Shown here: positions 15,427 to 22,142 of the stretch, in pieces | How the letters are laid out: every line of letters starts with the position of its first letter | How positions within the stretch are numbered: the stretch's first letter is position 1 | Origin: an uncultured Arsenicibacter sp. | Lineage (GTDB): Bacteria > Bacteroidota > Bacteroidia > Cytophagales > Spirosomataceae | DNA length: 22,142 bases | Direction of reading: 5' to 3' | NCBI RefSeq assembly: GCF_945952095.1 | Contig: NZ_CAMFHL010000104.1 | Coordinates: 1 to 22,142 of the forward strand | Made by a program: the position numbers and the translations under genes | The notes under the pieces: model-generated | Seen by the model: the letters and a program-made list of their open reading frames with translations, nothing else | Told to the model about the DNA's origin: nothing | Databases searched by the model: none

Positions 15427-15900
15427 TTACCGCTTCGCATATACCCGCAGCGTCCCGTTCGACGTTTCGAGCTTCAGACGAACCGTCTGGCTGTCGCCCA
15501 CACCAAGCTGTGATCCACCCGATGAAATGACCACCGAGCTGTTCGGGCCACCTGCCAGATCAACCGTTCCGGTCTGACTGCGGCTGGTTGTTGTGGTAAA
15601 CTGCGCGCCGTTGATATTCTGCTGCTTAGCGGCCGAAAACAGAAAATTAACAGCAGACTGCGTGTTGGTCGATTTTTTAAACGAAAGGGAGCTGTTAACA
15701 ATAAACGTCGATACACCTGACACCACTGTCGACGAAGGCGGCGTCGGCAGGTTAACTGAGTCCTGCCCCAGCGAGTAGGCATATACCTGATAATTCCCCT
15801 CGACAATTGCGGCCAGATCAGGATCTGTTTTGTCCTTACTACACCCCGTCACGAATACCCCTGCCACTAACAGGCCAAAACAATACTTAACAAACTGCAT
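15427..15900 (-). CDS. Small lipoprotein, function unknown
   Basis: A 157-residue protein starting MQFVKYCFGLLVAGVFVTGCSK, with lipobox VTGC and the modified cysteine at C20. The mature part is rich in serine, threonine and glycine with alternating hydrophobic residues, including EGNYQVYAYS, STFIVNSSLSF and QTVRLKLETSNGTLRVYAKR. That suggests a small beta-sandwich or lipocalin-like fold. No family recognised. It ends right at the inverted repeat shared with the S9 peptidase gene. Confidence 0.7.
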   Translation of the reverse strand: MQFVKYCFGLLVAGVFVTGCSKDKTDPDLAAIVEGNYQVYAYSLGQDSVNLPTPPSSTVVSGVSTFIVNSSLSFKKSTNTQSAVNFLFSAAKQQNINGAQFTTTTSRSQTGTVDLAGGPNSSVVISSGGSQLGVGDSQTVRLKLETSNGTLRVYAKR

Positions 15901-16011
15901 ATAACGTTGACATTTATTTAGACGGCCAAATTAATGATTCCCTGCCAAATCATTTTAATAAACAAACTGCCTGCGGCCGTGTTAAGGTGATGCATTTAAC
16001 AACTCAACTCA

Positions 16012-16293
16012 ATGAAAAAGATCGTATGCATGGCCGCCCTCGTGGTAGCGACCCTGTCACTGGCCACCGCCCAGGACGTTAAAGAATCAGCCAAAGAAAC
16101 TGGCCGTCAGGCTAAACGTACCGCTAATGCTGCCGGTAATAAAATCAAACGCGAAACCCGCGAAGCCGGTCAGGACATTAAGGAAGAAAGCCGCGAAGTA
16201 AAGGCCGACGTGAAACGGGGCACAGACAAGGCATTGAAAAAAACGAAAAAAGGACTCAAAAAGGCTGAAAAGAAGCTAGACGAGTCAAGATAG
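16012..16293 (+). CDS. Exported, charged, LEA-like small protein
   Basis: A 93-residue protein with a clear signal peptide (MKKIVCMAALVVATLSLATAQ). The remaining 72 or so residues are nearly all lysine, glutamate, arginine, alanine and aspartate, arranged in about 11-residue turns such as KESAKETGRQA, KRETREAGQDI and KEESREVKADV, and end in a lysine-rich KKTKKGLKKAEKKLDESR. This is the composition of group-3 LEA or apolipophorin-like amphipathic helices, which fold on drying or at membranes. Function is inferred from composition only. A T-tailed hairpin lies 53 nt after the stop. Confidence 0.72.
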   Translation: MKKIVCMAALVVATLSLATAQDVKESAKETGRQAKRTANAAGNKIKRETREAGQDIKEESREVKADVKRGTDKALKKTKKGLKKAEKKLDESR

Positions 16294-16346
16294 GTTTTCA
16301 AAAACAAACCGGAGCGCTTGTTGGTATCTGATTTGCGCTTATTTTG

Positions 16347-16396
16347 CAGGAGGACATGGCTATGGACAGAACCCGCAGCCGCGTTCTCCTGTTTTT
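16347..16396 (+). terminator. T-tailed hairpin between the LEA-like gene and moaD
   Basis: CAGGAGGAC (16347-16355) pairs with GTTCTCCTG (16383-16391) with one G-U wobble; an inner GGCT/AGCC stem follows, and five T's come after. This fits an intrinsic terminator of the LEA-like gene. A near-match to the -7 consensus (TTATTTTG, 16339-16346, with TTG 18 nt upstream) lies just before it, so it could instead sit in the moaD leader. It does not resemble the Moco riboswitch as I know it. Confidence 0.55.
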
Positions 16397-16433
16397 ACAT
16401 TGATTTGCCGGTAAATCCTGCTTTTCTCTGACT

Positions 16434-16682
16434 ATGCATCAATCGTTGAACGTATTACTTTTCGGGATTACCCGCGACATTGCGGGGAAGTCTGTTGTTC
16501 CTTTTCCGCTTTCCGGCATGGCTACCGTTTCTGATCTGCTGGACTATCTGAAACAGGCCTATCCGCCCATGGCCGGTATCAGCTCACTGCTGGTGGCCGT
16601 TAACGGCGAATATGCGGAACCGGCCACCTCGCTGACTGCTACCGACGAAGTAGCCATCATTCCTCCCGTAAGCGGGGGTTAG
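16434..16682 (+). CDS. moaD: Molybdopterin synthase sulfur carrier subunit MoaD
   Basis: An 82-residue ubiquitin-like protein. Typical parts are LNVLLFGITRDIAG at the start, the TVSDLLDYLKQAYP helix, LLVAVNGEYA, and the end DEVAIIPPVSGG. The C-terminal Gly-Gly is adenylated by MoeB and converted to the thiocarboxylate that supplies sulfur for molybdopterin. It pairs with MoaE, encoded 31 nt downstream, to form the heterotetrameric synthase in the cytoplasm. Other Moco genes are not in the window. Confidence 0.93.
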   Translation: MHQSLNVLLFGITRDIAGKSVVPFPLSGMATVSDLLDYLKQAYPPMAGISSLLVAVNGEYAEPATSLTATDEVAIIPPVSGG

Positions 16683-16713
16683 TCGTCAATCCAGTATCCT
16701 CTTTTTTAACTAT

Positions 16714-17124
16714 ATGGTTGCCTTAACTTCTGATCCTATCGATTTGGGTTCAGCACACAAGTATTTACAATCCGATCAGGCCGGAGCCATCAATTTTTTT
16801 CTGGGCGTCGTGCGCGACAATACCGCAAACCGGGCCGTTGACCGGCTCGAATACGAAGCCTATGACCGGATGGCCATCAGCGAAATGCAGAAAATTGCCG
16901 ATGAAGCCTGTCGCCGCTGGACCATTCTGCGTTACGTTATTATTCACCGGACCGGGGTGCTGCGTGTCGGCGAAACTGCCGTCCTGATCGGGGTCTCTAC
17001 CCCACACCGGGGTGATTCATTTGATGCCTGCCGGTATGTCATTGATACCATCAAGCAGACGGTTCCGATCTGGAAAAAAGAAGTACTGACCGACGGCGAA
17101 GTCTGGGTCAATGCACACCCTTAG
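16714..17124 (+). CDS. moaE: Molybdopterin synthase catalytic subunit MoaE
   Basis: A 136-residue enzyme that transfers sulfur from MoaD thiocarboxylate to precursor Z (cPMP), giving molybdopterin. Family landmarks: GAINFFLGVVRD, LEYEAYDRMA, HRTGVLRVGETAVLIGVSTPHR (residues 78-99), and DTIKQTVPIWKKE (111-123) with the active-site lysine region. Length is normal, and it follows moaD in the same operon. A perfect hairpin follows 13 nt after the stop. Confidence 0.95.
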   Translation: MVALTSDPIDLGSAHKYLQSDQAGAINFFLGVVRDNTANRAVDRLEYEAYDRMAISEMQKIADEACRRWTILRYVIIHRTGVLRVGETAVLIGVSTPHRGDSFDACRYVIDTIKQTVPIWKKEVLTDGEVWVNAHP

Positions 17125-17137
17125 CTATCTTCAGTTG

Positions 17138-17170
17138 ACCTTCCCGGAAGTTCAGAACTTCCGGGAAGGT
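17138..17170. terminator. Perfect hairpin between convergent moaE and the EEP gene
   Basis: ACCTTCCCGGAAGTTC is exactly inverted after a single central base (16-bp arms, 17138-17153 and 17155-17170). It lies between two convergent genes and ends 2 nt before the minus-strand stop codon. No T-run follows on either side, so it is an atypical terminator; protection of mRNA 3' ends is another option. Confidence 0.65.
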
Positions 17171-17172
17171 GC

Positions 17173-18282
17173 TTAATCCTGAGCCACCGCATAACTCCCC
17201 ATGATCGGATAATGGTCGGAAAAGGGAACAGAACGGAACGTTTGAAAGTCCACTGCCTTGATGGCGGGATTGAAGAACTGATTATCAATCCGGATAAACC
17301 GGGGCGACCGGTTGAGTGTAAAACCAAATCCATGTCCTGCCTCTTCAAAGGCATTCGACAGCTTCCGGCGCAGCAGCGTGTAGACTACGCTGTATGGCGT
17401 TTCGTTAAAATCTCCGGTGACAATGACCGGATACGGACTTTCGTCGATGTATTTTTCGACGAGGGTTAATTGCTCCCGCCGGTCGATAAATCCGGATTTC
17501 AGTGCTCCGAGAATGCCTTTTGTTTCGTGCCGGACACCGGCCATTTCATCCTGCCGGATGACACGGCCGACCCGGATGCCCATCGACTGTAAATGGATGC
17601 AGATAACACGCACCCGTTTGCGGCCTGTCTGCAGATCGGCCCACACCAGGCCGTTCATTTCACGGCCAAATGCCTCACGTCCGGAATCCAGAATCGGATA
17701 GCGCGAAAACAGAGCTGTACCCGGATAGTCATTATGGCCCGGATTCATCAGGACCTGATAGCGGTAGCCCGTCTGACGAAACCGTTCTACCATGTTGAGC
17801 GGCCCCCTGTTGGTATGGCTCTGAAATTCCTGAAAGCACTTTACATCGGCATCCAGCCCAACTACCCAATCGGTCATTTCACGGATTTTGGCGGTATCCC
17901 GCTTGTCGCGGTCCGATACATTAAATCCCATGACATTATAACTGAAGACAGACAGTGACGTTGCCGGTTCAGGAGCCTTCTGCTGACCCCAGTGCAGGGA
18001 AAACGTGCGGGGCCACAGCCAGAAGCCGGCCAGCATTACCATCAGCGACAGCATTATTTTCAGCGAACGGTTGATGGCCCAGCCCAGTATAAAAAGCAGG
18101 TGGCACACCCAGGCAACGGGCAGGCTCAGCATCAGCATACTGGCCGACCAGTGTTCAAGCGGCAGCTTGTAAAGCAGGTAATAAACGACCAGTGTATAGA
18201 TGGCTAACCCCGTATTGACCGACCAGAAAACGGACCGGAAAAATGATCGGATAAGCGCTTTAGCAGAAAATGACGTCGGCAT
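17173..18282 (-). CDS. Membrane-anchored endonuclease/exonuclease/phosphatase family protein
   Basis: A 369-residue protein with three N-terminal hydrophobic helices (about 20-40, 46-68 and 74-92), then an EEP domain. Catalytic motifs in order: SYNVMGFNV (114-122), the metal-binding glutamate in CFQEFQS (149-155), HLQSMG (230-235), VTGDFNETPYS (288-298) and PFSDHYPI (353-360). The fold covers DNases, phosphodiesterases and lipid phosphatases; the substrate cannot be told. The topology places the catalytic domain on one membrane face, probably the periplasm. A TAnnTTTG element lies 28 nt upstream of the ATG. Convergent with moaE. Confidence 0.9.
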   Translation of the reverse strand: MPTSFSAKALIRSFFRSVFWSVNTGLAIYTLVVYYLLYKLPLEHWSASMLMLSLPVAWVCHLLFILGWAINRSLKIMLSLMVMLAGFWLWPRTFSLHWGQQKAPEPATSLSVFSYNVMGFNVSDRDKRDTAKIREMTDWVVGLDADVKCFQEFQSHTNRGPLNMVERFRQTGYRYQVLMNPGHNDYPGTALFSRYPILDSGREAFGREMNGLVWADLQTGRKRVRVICIHLQSMGIRVGRVIRQDEMAGVRHETKGILGALKSGFIDRREQLTLVEKYIDESPYPVIVTGDFNETPYSVVYTLLRRKLSNAFEEAGHGFGFTLNRSPRFIRIDNQFFNPAIKAVDFQTFRSVPFSDHYPIMGSYAVAQD

Positions 18283-18310
18283 GTAATTGGATAAGCGACC
18301 TGTAAAGTGT

Positions 18311-18318
18311 CAAAAATA
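18311..18318 (-). promoter_or_regulatory. -7 promoter element for the EEP gene
   Basis: The minus strand reads TATTTTTG, a full match to TAnnTTTG, 28 nt before the ATG at 18282. No -33 TTG is evident. Confidence 0.4.
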
Positions 18319-18423
18319 GCAGACACCGGATGGCTTACCGCATAAATCAGGCCGTTTTTTATGTTCAGGGCCCGTTTCTGCCCGTTACCGGCCGCTTTAG
18401 CGGTATTGCTGGTCTGGCCGCCA

Positions 18424-18455
18424 TTTGCTATTTCATTTATAATCTGCTATATTTG
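18424..18455 (+). promoter_or_regulatory. Promoter of the rimP-nusA-infB operon
   Basis: TTTG at 18424-18427 and TATATTTG at 18448-18455 are separated by 20 nt, a near-ideal Bacteroidota TTTG/TAnnTTTG promoter. The expected start is around 18462, giving a leader of about 60 nt that contains the hairpin at 18486-18506. Confidence 0.75.
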
Positions 18456-18485
18456 CACCGTTTATTAAGTATTGAGGTGATCGGC

Positions 18486-18506
18486 AAAGGGAGGTAAACT
18501 CCCTTT
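18486..18506 (+). promoter_or_regulatory. Terminator-like hairpin in the rimP leader (possible attenuator)
   Basis: AAAGGGAG and CTCCCTTT form a perfect 8-bp stem around loop GTAAA, followed by further T's. It lies between the operon promoter and the rimP ATG (18525), with its own AAAGGGAATGG ribosome-binding context downstream. It could terminate early and so regulate the operon, or terminate a tiny upstream transcript. Confidence 0.6.
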
Positions 18507-18524
18507 TTTGTTACAGTAAAGGGA

Positions 18525-19046
18525 ATGGATACAAAGGAAAAATTAGCAGAACTTATTCAGCCTTACTTGCCAGTCGATGCAACGGATGGTTCTGCAGTTC
18601 ACGTTGTTGACATTCAGGTGGCGGGTAAGCAGGGAGGCCGTTTAAAGATAACGATTCTGCTCGACAGCGACACAGGCATTACCATTGATCAGTGTGCCAG
18701 TGTCAGTCGTCAGTTGGGTAATCAGTTAGACGAAACAGATCTCTTCGACGGCCGTGCATTCACCCTTGAAGTTTCATCGCCGGGTGTTGACTTTCCGTTG
18801 ACACAGCCCTGGCAGTTCCGCAAAAATATTGGTCGTCAATTACAGGTTACGCTTGCCGACGGCAGCGTGCTGCACGGTAAATTAGATGACTTGGCCGACG
18901 ATCATATCGTGCTGGACATTGTGCCGGTGAAAAAGGCTAAAAGTAAAAAGAAGGCGGGTACCGACGAGGCAGCTCAACCTGAGGGGCCTACCCCTATCCA
19001 GTTCGAACAGATACAAAAAGCACAGGTAGAAATTTCCTTTAAATAG
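18525..19046 (+). CDS. rimP: Ribosome maturation factor RimP
   Basis: A 173-residue factor needed for maturation of the 30S ribosomal subunit. It shows the N-terminal alpha/beta domain with RLKITILLDSDTGITIDQCASVSRQL, the signature FTLEVSSPGVDFPL (about 80-93), and the C-terminal SH3-like domain (LQVTLADGSVLHGKL). A lysine-rich insert (VKKAKSKKKAG) and a TDEAAQPEG linker sit before the last strand. First gene of the classical rimP-nusA-infB order. Confidence 0.96.
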   Translation: MDTKEKLAELIQPYLPVDATDGSAVHVVDIQVAGKQGGRLKITILLDSDTGITIDQCASVSRQLGNQLDETDLFDGRAFTLEVSSPGVDFPLTQPWQFRKNIGRQLQVTLADGSVLHGKLDDLADDHIVLDIVPVKKAKSKKKAGTDEAAQPEGPTPIQFEQIQKAQVEISFK

Positions 19047-19125
19047 TTTACCGGTCAATGCCCTGATCTGAAGACGTTCTTCTTGTCGGGACCCTGATCC
19101 GTAAGCCGTAGACTTATTCAAGTTT

Positions 19126-20370
19126 ATGACCAGTGGAGCACTGATAGAATCATTTGCTGATTTTGCCCGGTCGAAAAATATTGACCGGCCCACCATGATT
19201 GCGATCCTGGAAGAAGTCTTCCGGACCATGATTCGCAAAAAGTACGGGACAGACGAAAACTTTGACGTAATTATCAACGCCGAAAGCGGTGACCTCGAAA
19301 TGTGGCGCACCCGCGAGATCGTTGATGATAACTCGGAAGACATTTGGGATTACGATAAAATTCCTCTGGCCGAAGCCCGCAAAATTCAGGACGATTTTGA
19401 AGTGGGTGAACAGGTTGCCGAGGAAGTAAAACTGGAAGACTTCGGTCGCCGGGTTGTTCAGACTGCCCGTCAGACACTCATCCAGAAAATCAAAGATCTG
19501 GAAAAAGAGTTATTATATCAGAAATACAAAGACCAGGTAGGTGATCTCATCACGGCAGAAGTATACCAGCTGCTGAAGCATGAGATTATTCTGGTTGACG
19601 GCGAGAATAATGAACTGAGTATCCCCCGCACGGAACAGATCCCGAAAGACCGTTACCGGAAAGGTGAGAACGTCAAAGCGGTTGTACACCGGGCAGAAAT
19701 GAACAACGGTACGCCGAAAATTATTCTCTCCCGTACATCGCCGGTATTCCTCGAGCGTTTATTCGAAACGGAAATCCCGGAAATCTATGACGGCTTGATT
19801 TCAATCCGTAAAATCGTGCGTGAGCCGGGTGAGCGGGCAAAAGTAGCCGTTGAGTCATACGACGACCGTATTGATCCGGTGGGTGCCTGCGTGGGTATGA
19901 AAGGCTCACGGATTCACAGCATTGTCCGGGAACTGGGTAACGAAAATATTGACGTTATCAATTACACGGATAACCTTGAACTGCTGATCACCCGGGCGCT
20001 TAGTCCGGCGAAAATCAGTACGATGAACATTGACCGTGAAACCCGCCGCGTGTCTGTTTTCCTGAAACCGGATCAGGTATCCCTGGCTATCGGTAAGGGC
20101 GGACAGAACATTAAGCTGGCCGGCCGTCTGGTTGATATGGAGATCGATGTGTTCCGCGAAAATGAAGGACCGGAAGACGACGAAGACGTTGATCTGAACG
20201 AATTCTCGGATGAGATCGAAGAGTGGATCATCGACGAACTTCGTCGTGTCGGACTCGATACAGCGAAGAGCGTACTGGCCTTGAGTAAGGAAGAGCTTGT
20301 ACGTCGTTCTGACCTTGAGGATGACACAATCGAAGAAATTCTTGACATTTTACGTCACGAATTCGAATAG
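19126..20370 (+). CDS. nusA: Transcription termination/antitermination protein NusA
   Basis: A 414-residue RNA polymerase-binding factor controlling pausing, termination and antitermination. The N-terminal domain (1-125) has the typical IESFADFARSKNIDRPTMIAILEEVFR start. The S1 domain follows (about 135-200), then KH1 with G-M-K-G at 257-260 and KH2 with G-K-G-G at 323-326. The C-terminus (about 360-414) has one helical helix-hairpin-helix-like unit (ELRRVGLDTAKSVLALSKEELVRRSDL) after an acidic stretch, so it is shorter than the E. coli protein with its two acidic repeats; this is usual in this phylum. It follows rimP by 79 nt. Confidence 0.97.
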   Translation: MTSGALIESFADFARSKNIDRPTMIAILEEVFRTMIRKKYGTDENFDVIINAESGDLEMWRTREIVDDNSEDIWDYDKIPLAEARKIQDDFEVGEQVAEEVKLEDFGRRVVQTARQTLIQKIKDLEKELLYQKYKDQVGDLITAEVYQLLKHEIILVDGENNELSIPRTEQIPKDRYRKGENVKAVVHRAEMNNGTPKIILSRTSPVFLERLFETEIPEIYDGLISIRKIVREPGERAKVAVESYDDRIDPVGACVGMKGSRIHSIVRELGNENIDVINYTDNLELLITRALSPAKISTMNIDRETRRVSVFLKPDQVSLAIGKGGQNIKLAGRLVDMEIDVFRENEGPEDDEDVDLNEFSDEIEEWIIDELRRVGLDTAKSVLALSKEELVRRSDLEDDTIEEILDILRHEFE

Positions 20371-20486
20371 TCTGTGTGTAAGGCGCATAGGTACGGATGA
20401 AGCACCCGAAACCGCTGTTTCATTCATATCTGTGCGCGCTGTTTAACGTAAAATAAAGAAGCCAGGGATTTTTCTTAGCATAACCG

Positions 20487-20519
20487 TTGTTCTAAGGATA
20501 CAAACAACCATTAACTTTG
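20487..20519 (+). promoter_or_regulatory. Internal promoter before infB
   Basis: TTG at 20487-20489 and TAACTTTG at 20512-20519 are 22 nt apart, a good TAnnTTTG promoter within the 180-nt nusA-infB gap. The infB ATG is 31 nt downstream. It would allow infB to be expressed apart from nusA. Confidence 0.6.
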
Positions 20520-20550
20520 CCAATTAGATTATTGAATAGAAAAGGAACGT

Positions 20551-22142
20551 ATGGCAGAAGATAAATCAATGCGGCTAAACCAGGTGGCAAAAATTCTCAA
20601 CGTGGGACTGTCCACGGTGGTGAGTCGTCTTTCTGCCAAAGGTTTTAAAGTCGAAAGTAACCCCAACGCCAAAATCAACGCCGAACAGCTTGATTATCTG
20701 TCGAAAGAGTTCAAATCTACGGAGTTACACCAAGGCAACCGCAAGACCGCCGAGACGGTGGCCGAACCAACCCGTAAACAGGAAGACGTTATATTGTATC
20801 GTCGGGACGATACCGGACGTCCGGTAGCCTCTACACCACAACCGGCAGGTGACGCTAAACCCGCACCAGCCGAAGCAAAGCCGGAACCGGCAAGCGGTTC
20901 TGTGTTGCCAGGCCTTAAGGTACTGGGTAAAATTGATCTGAATGCAAAACCAGGCTCGTCATCGATCAGCTCCGGAACACCTGCTCAGGCAGCTCCGGCT
21001 CAGCCCGTGACGCCGCCGGCCGAACATAAACCAGCTGCTCCGGCACCGGAACCTGTGAAGGCTCCTGTGCAGGAAGCAGCTCCTGCTCCTGTTAAACCGG
21101 TTACACCGCCCGCGGCTCCGGTTGAGGCAAAAGCACCTGTTCAACAACAACCTGAACCACCAAAACCACAGCCGGCTGAAACTAAGCCCGTGGAGAAGGT
21201 GGCTCAGCCAACAGCGCCAGTTCAGGAAAAACAACAGCCTGCCCCTAAGCCGGAGCCTGTTGCACCTGTCGTGGCCGAAAAAGCTGTACAGCCAGAACCC
21301 TCAACGCCTGTGGCGGCTCCCAAACCAGAGGAACCAAAACCGGCGGGGGTGTCCGCACCAGTTGTTGCTGACAAATCCAACGAGACTAAACAAGCGGAAC
21401 CTACGAAGCCAATCGAAGCTGTATTACCAAAAGCTGAGCAGACTCAACCAGAGCAGCGCACTCCGAGTCGCCAGCAAGACCAAAAACCTGCTCCTCCATC
21501 CGAACAGCGAAATGCTGCCCGCCCGAGTGAGCCACAACGTACGCCGGAACCGGAAACGCCTGCTGCTCAGGGAGCTGATCACGGTTCAGACATTGAACCG
21601 GAAACGATCCGCGCCGAGGGCCGCCATCAGTTAGGCGGTCTGAAAATTCTGGGCAAAATCGAGCTGCCGGTTGAACCAACACGTTCATCAAACAATGACC
21701 GTGACAAAAAGAAGAAACGGAAACGTATTCGTGGTAAGGAAGGCGTAGCAGTGAACCCATCTCAGGGTCAGCCAAACGCCGGACAGGGTCAGGGACAAGG
21801 CGGTCAGGGTCAGGGACAACGTCCGCATGGCCAGGGCGGTCAGGGTCAGGGACAACGTCCGCACGGCCAGGGCGGTCAGGGTCAGGGACAACGTCCGCAG
21901 GGGCAGCGTCCGGAACATGGTGGTAACCGGAACCAGCAGGATCGCCCGCAAGGAGGCGGCCAGCAACAGGGTCAGGGTGGACCACGCGGCGACCGCCCGA
22001 ATCAGGGTCCGCGTACTGACAACCGCCCGAATCAGGGACCACGTACCGACAATCGTCCGAACCAGAATGCCAACGCAGGTGGCGGTGGTGCTCCGGCAAA
22101 CACCGGCGGTGGCGGCAACAAAAAGCCGGCACCGGGTAGCAA
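20551..22142 (+). CDS. infB: Translation initiation factor IF-2, N-terminal part (gene cut by window edge)
   Basis: The frame runs from ATG 20551 to the window edge (530 codons); the GTPase and tRNA-binding domains lie outside. Residues 1-50 are the IF2_N winged-helix domain (MRLNQVAKILNVGLSTVVSRL, then KGFKVESNPNAKI). A very long low-complexity extension follows: alanine/proline/glutamate/lysine-rich (about 75-350), a basic KKKKRKRIRG patch, then a glycine/glutamine/arginine-rich tail with tandem repeats (about 410-510). Two copies of the motif GLK-V/I-LGKI-D/E-L occur, at 121-130 and 363-372. IF-2 places initiator tRNA on the 30S subunit using GTP. No promoter-proximal anomaly. Context after nusA confirms the identity even without the GTPase domain. 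Confidence 0.95.
   Translation, partial: MAEDKSMRLNQVAKILNVGLSTVVSRLSAKGFKVESNPNAKINAEQLDYLSKEFKSTELHQGNRKTAETVAEPTRKQEDVILYRRDDTGRPVASTPQPAGDAKPAPAEAKPEPASGSVLPGLKVLGKIDLNAKPGSSSISSGTPAQAAPAQPVTPPAEHKPAAPAPEPVKAPVQEAAPAPVKPVTPPAAPVEAKAPVQQQPEPPKPQPAETKPVEKVAQPTAPVQEKQQPAPKPEPVAPVVAEKAVQPEPSTPVAAPKPEEPKPAGVSAPVVADKSNETKQAEPTKPIEAVLPKAEQTQPEQRTPSRQQDQKPAPPSEQRNAARPSEPQRTPEPETPAAQGADHGSDIEPETIRAEGRHQLGGLKILGKIELPVEPTRSSNNDRDKKKKRKRIRGKEGVAVNPSQGQPNAGQGQGQGGQGQGQRPHGQGGQGQGQRPHGQGGQGQGQRPQGQRPEHGGNRNQQDRPQGGGQQQGQGGPRGDRPNQGPRTDNRPNQGPRTDNRPNQNANAGGGGAPANTGGGGNKKPAPGS
21802..21900 (+). repeat. 36-bp tandem repeat in infB (GQGQGQRPHGQG units)
   Basis: Two full 36-bp copies (21802-21837 and 21838-21873) and a third that diverges after 27 bp encode a 12-residue Gly/Gln/Arg unit. 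Copies differ by one silent change, pointing to recent duplication. Repeat number is likely to vary between strains. Confidence 0.85.
21994..22062 (+). repeat. 30-bp tandem repeat in infB (RPNQGPRTDN units)
   Basis: Copies at 21994-22023 and 22024-22053 and the start of a third encode a 10-residue unit. The second copy differs at silent sites, so this repeat is older than the 36-bp one. Confidence 0.75.

Noticed and set aside
21802..21900. Link between the 36-bp infB repeat and the 36-bp REP arrays
   Set aside because: Same length only: the infB unit has no REP arm, GTAG or hairpin.
21401..22132. Minus-strand 243-residue frame (VVPDPDRPG repeats)
   Set aside because: Antisense to the infB low-complexity region; it is open only because of the repetitive, G+C-rich codons there.

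Overview
The window looks like chromosome of a Bacteroidota bacterium, most likely a Cytophagales member of the Spirosoma/Rudanella type. The reasons are a G+C content near half, -7 promoter elements of the form TAnnTTTG before several genes, lipoprotein and S9-peptidase families common in that phylum, a rimP-nusA-infB operon whose IF-2 has a long proline/alanine and glycine/glutamine extension, and a tiny lmo0937-type membrane protein. No species call is possible from sequence alone.

Layout. 1-1301 (-) is a beta-CASP metallo-beta-lactamase RNase cut by the left edge. It is divergent from dacB (PBP4-type D,D-carboxypeptidase, 1444-3003 +). 3000-4188 is a repeat-rich block around a REP-associated tyrosine transposase (RAYT, 3242-3907 -). 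recG (4185-6359 -) follows, then a 54-residue membrane protein (6685-6849 +), a strong bidirectional terminator, and an exported M20 amidohydrolase (6964-8430 -). Next come a small HExxH protein (8666-8992 +) and a minus-strand run of lipoprotein beta-propeller (11743-12615), carotenoid desaturase-like flavoprotein (10195-11670) and cation:proton antiporter (8986-10167). A secreted S9D glutamyl-endopeptidase-like enzyme (12794-15313 +) faces a small lipoprotein (15427-15900 -) across a 20-bp inverted repeat. Then come an exported LEA-like protein (16012-16293 +), moaD-moaE (16434-17124 +), a membrane-anchored endonuclease/exonuclease/phosphatase protein (17173-18282 -), and rimP, nusA and infB (18525 to the right edge, +), with infB cut by the edge.

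The most interesting part is 3000-4188. Five intact REP hairpins and one decayed one, each made of GTAG (GTCA in the decayed copy), an 8-bp stem and a CCACGT loop, surround and invade the RAYT gene. The TAG inside GTAG is the stop codon of all three genes of the block (dacB, the RAYT and recG). About 70 residues in the middle of the transposase are read in frame from REP sequence. Three tandem arrays with 36-, 36- and 27-bp periods repeat a half-REP arm. One REP carries a paired base change on both stem arms, so the hairpin itself appears to be maintained. Together this looks like a RAYT/REP system caught acting on its own locus, with insertion 3' of GTAG as the simplest model.

The rest is mostly housekeeping: cell-wall remodelling (dacB), recombination repair (recG), molybdopterin synthase (moaDE), and ribosome maturation, transcription elongation and translation initiation (rimP-nusA-infB, with an attenuator-like leader hairpin and a second promoter before infB).
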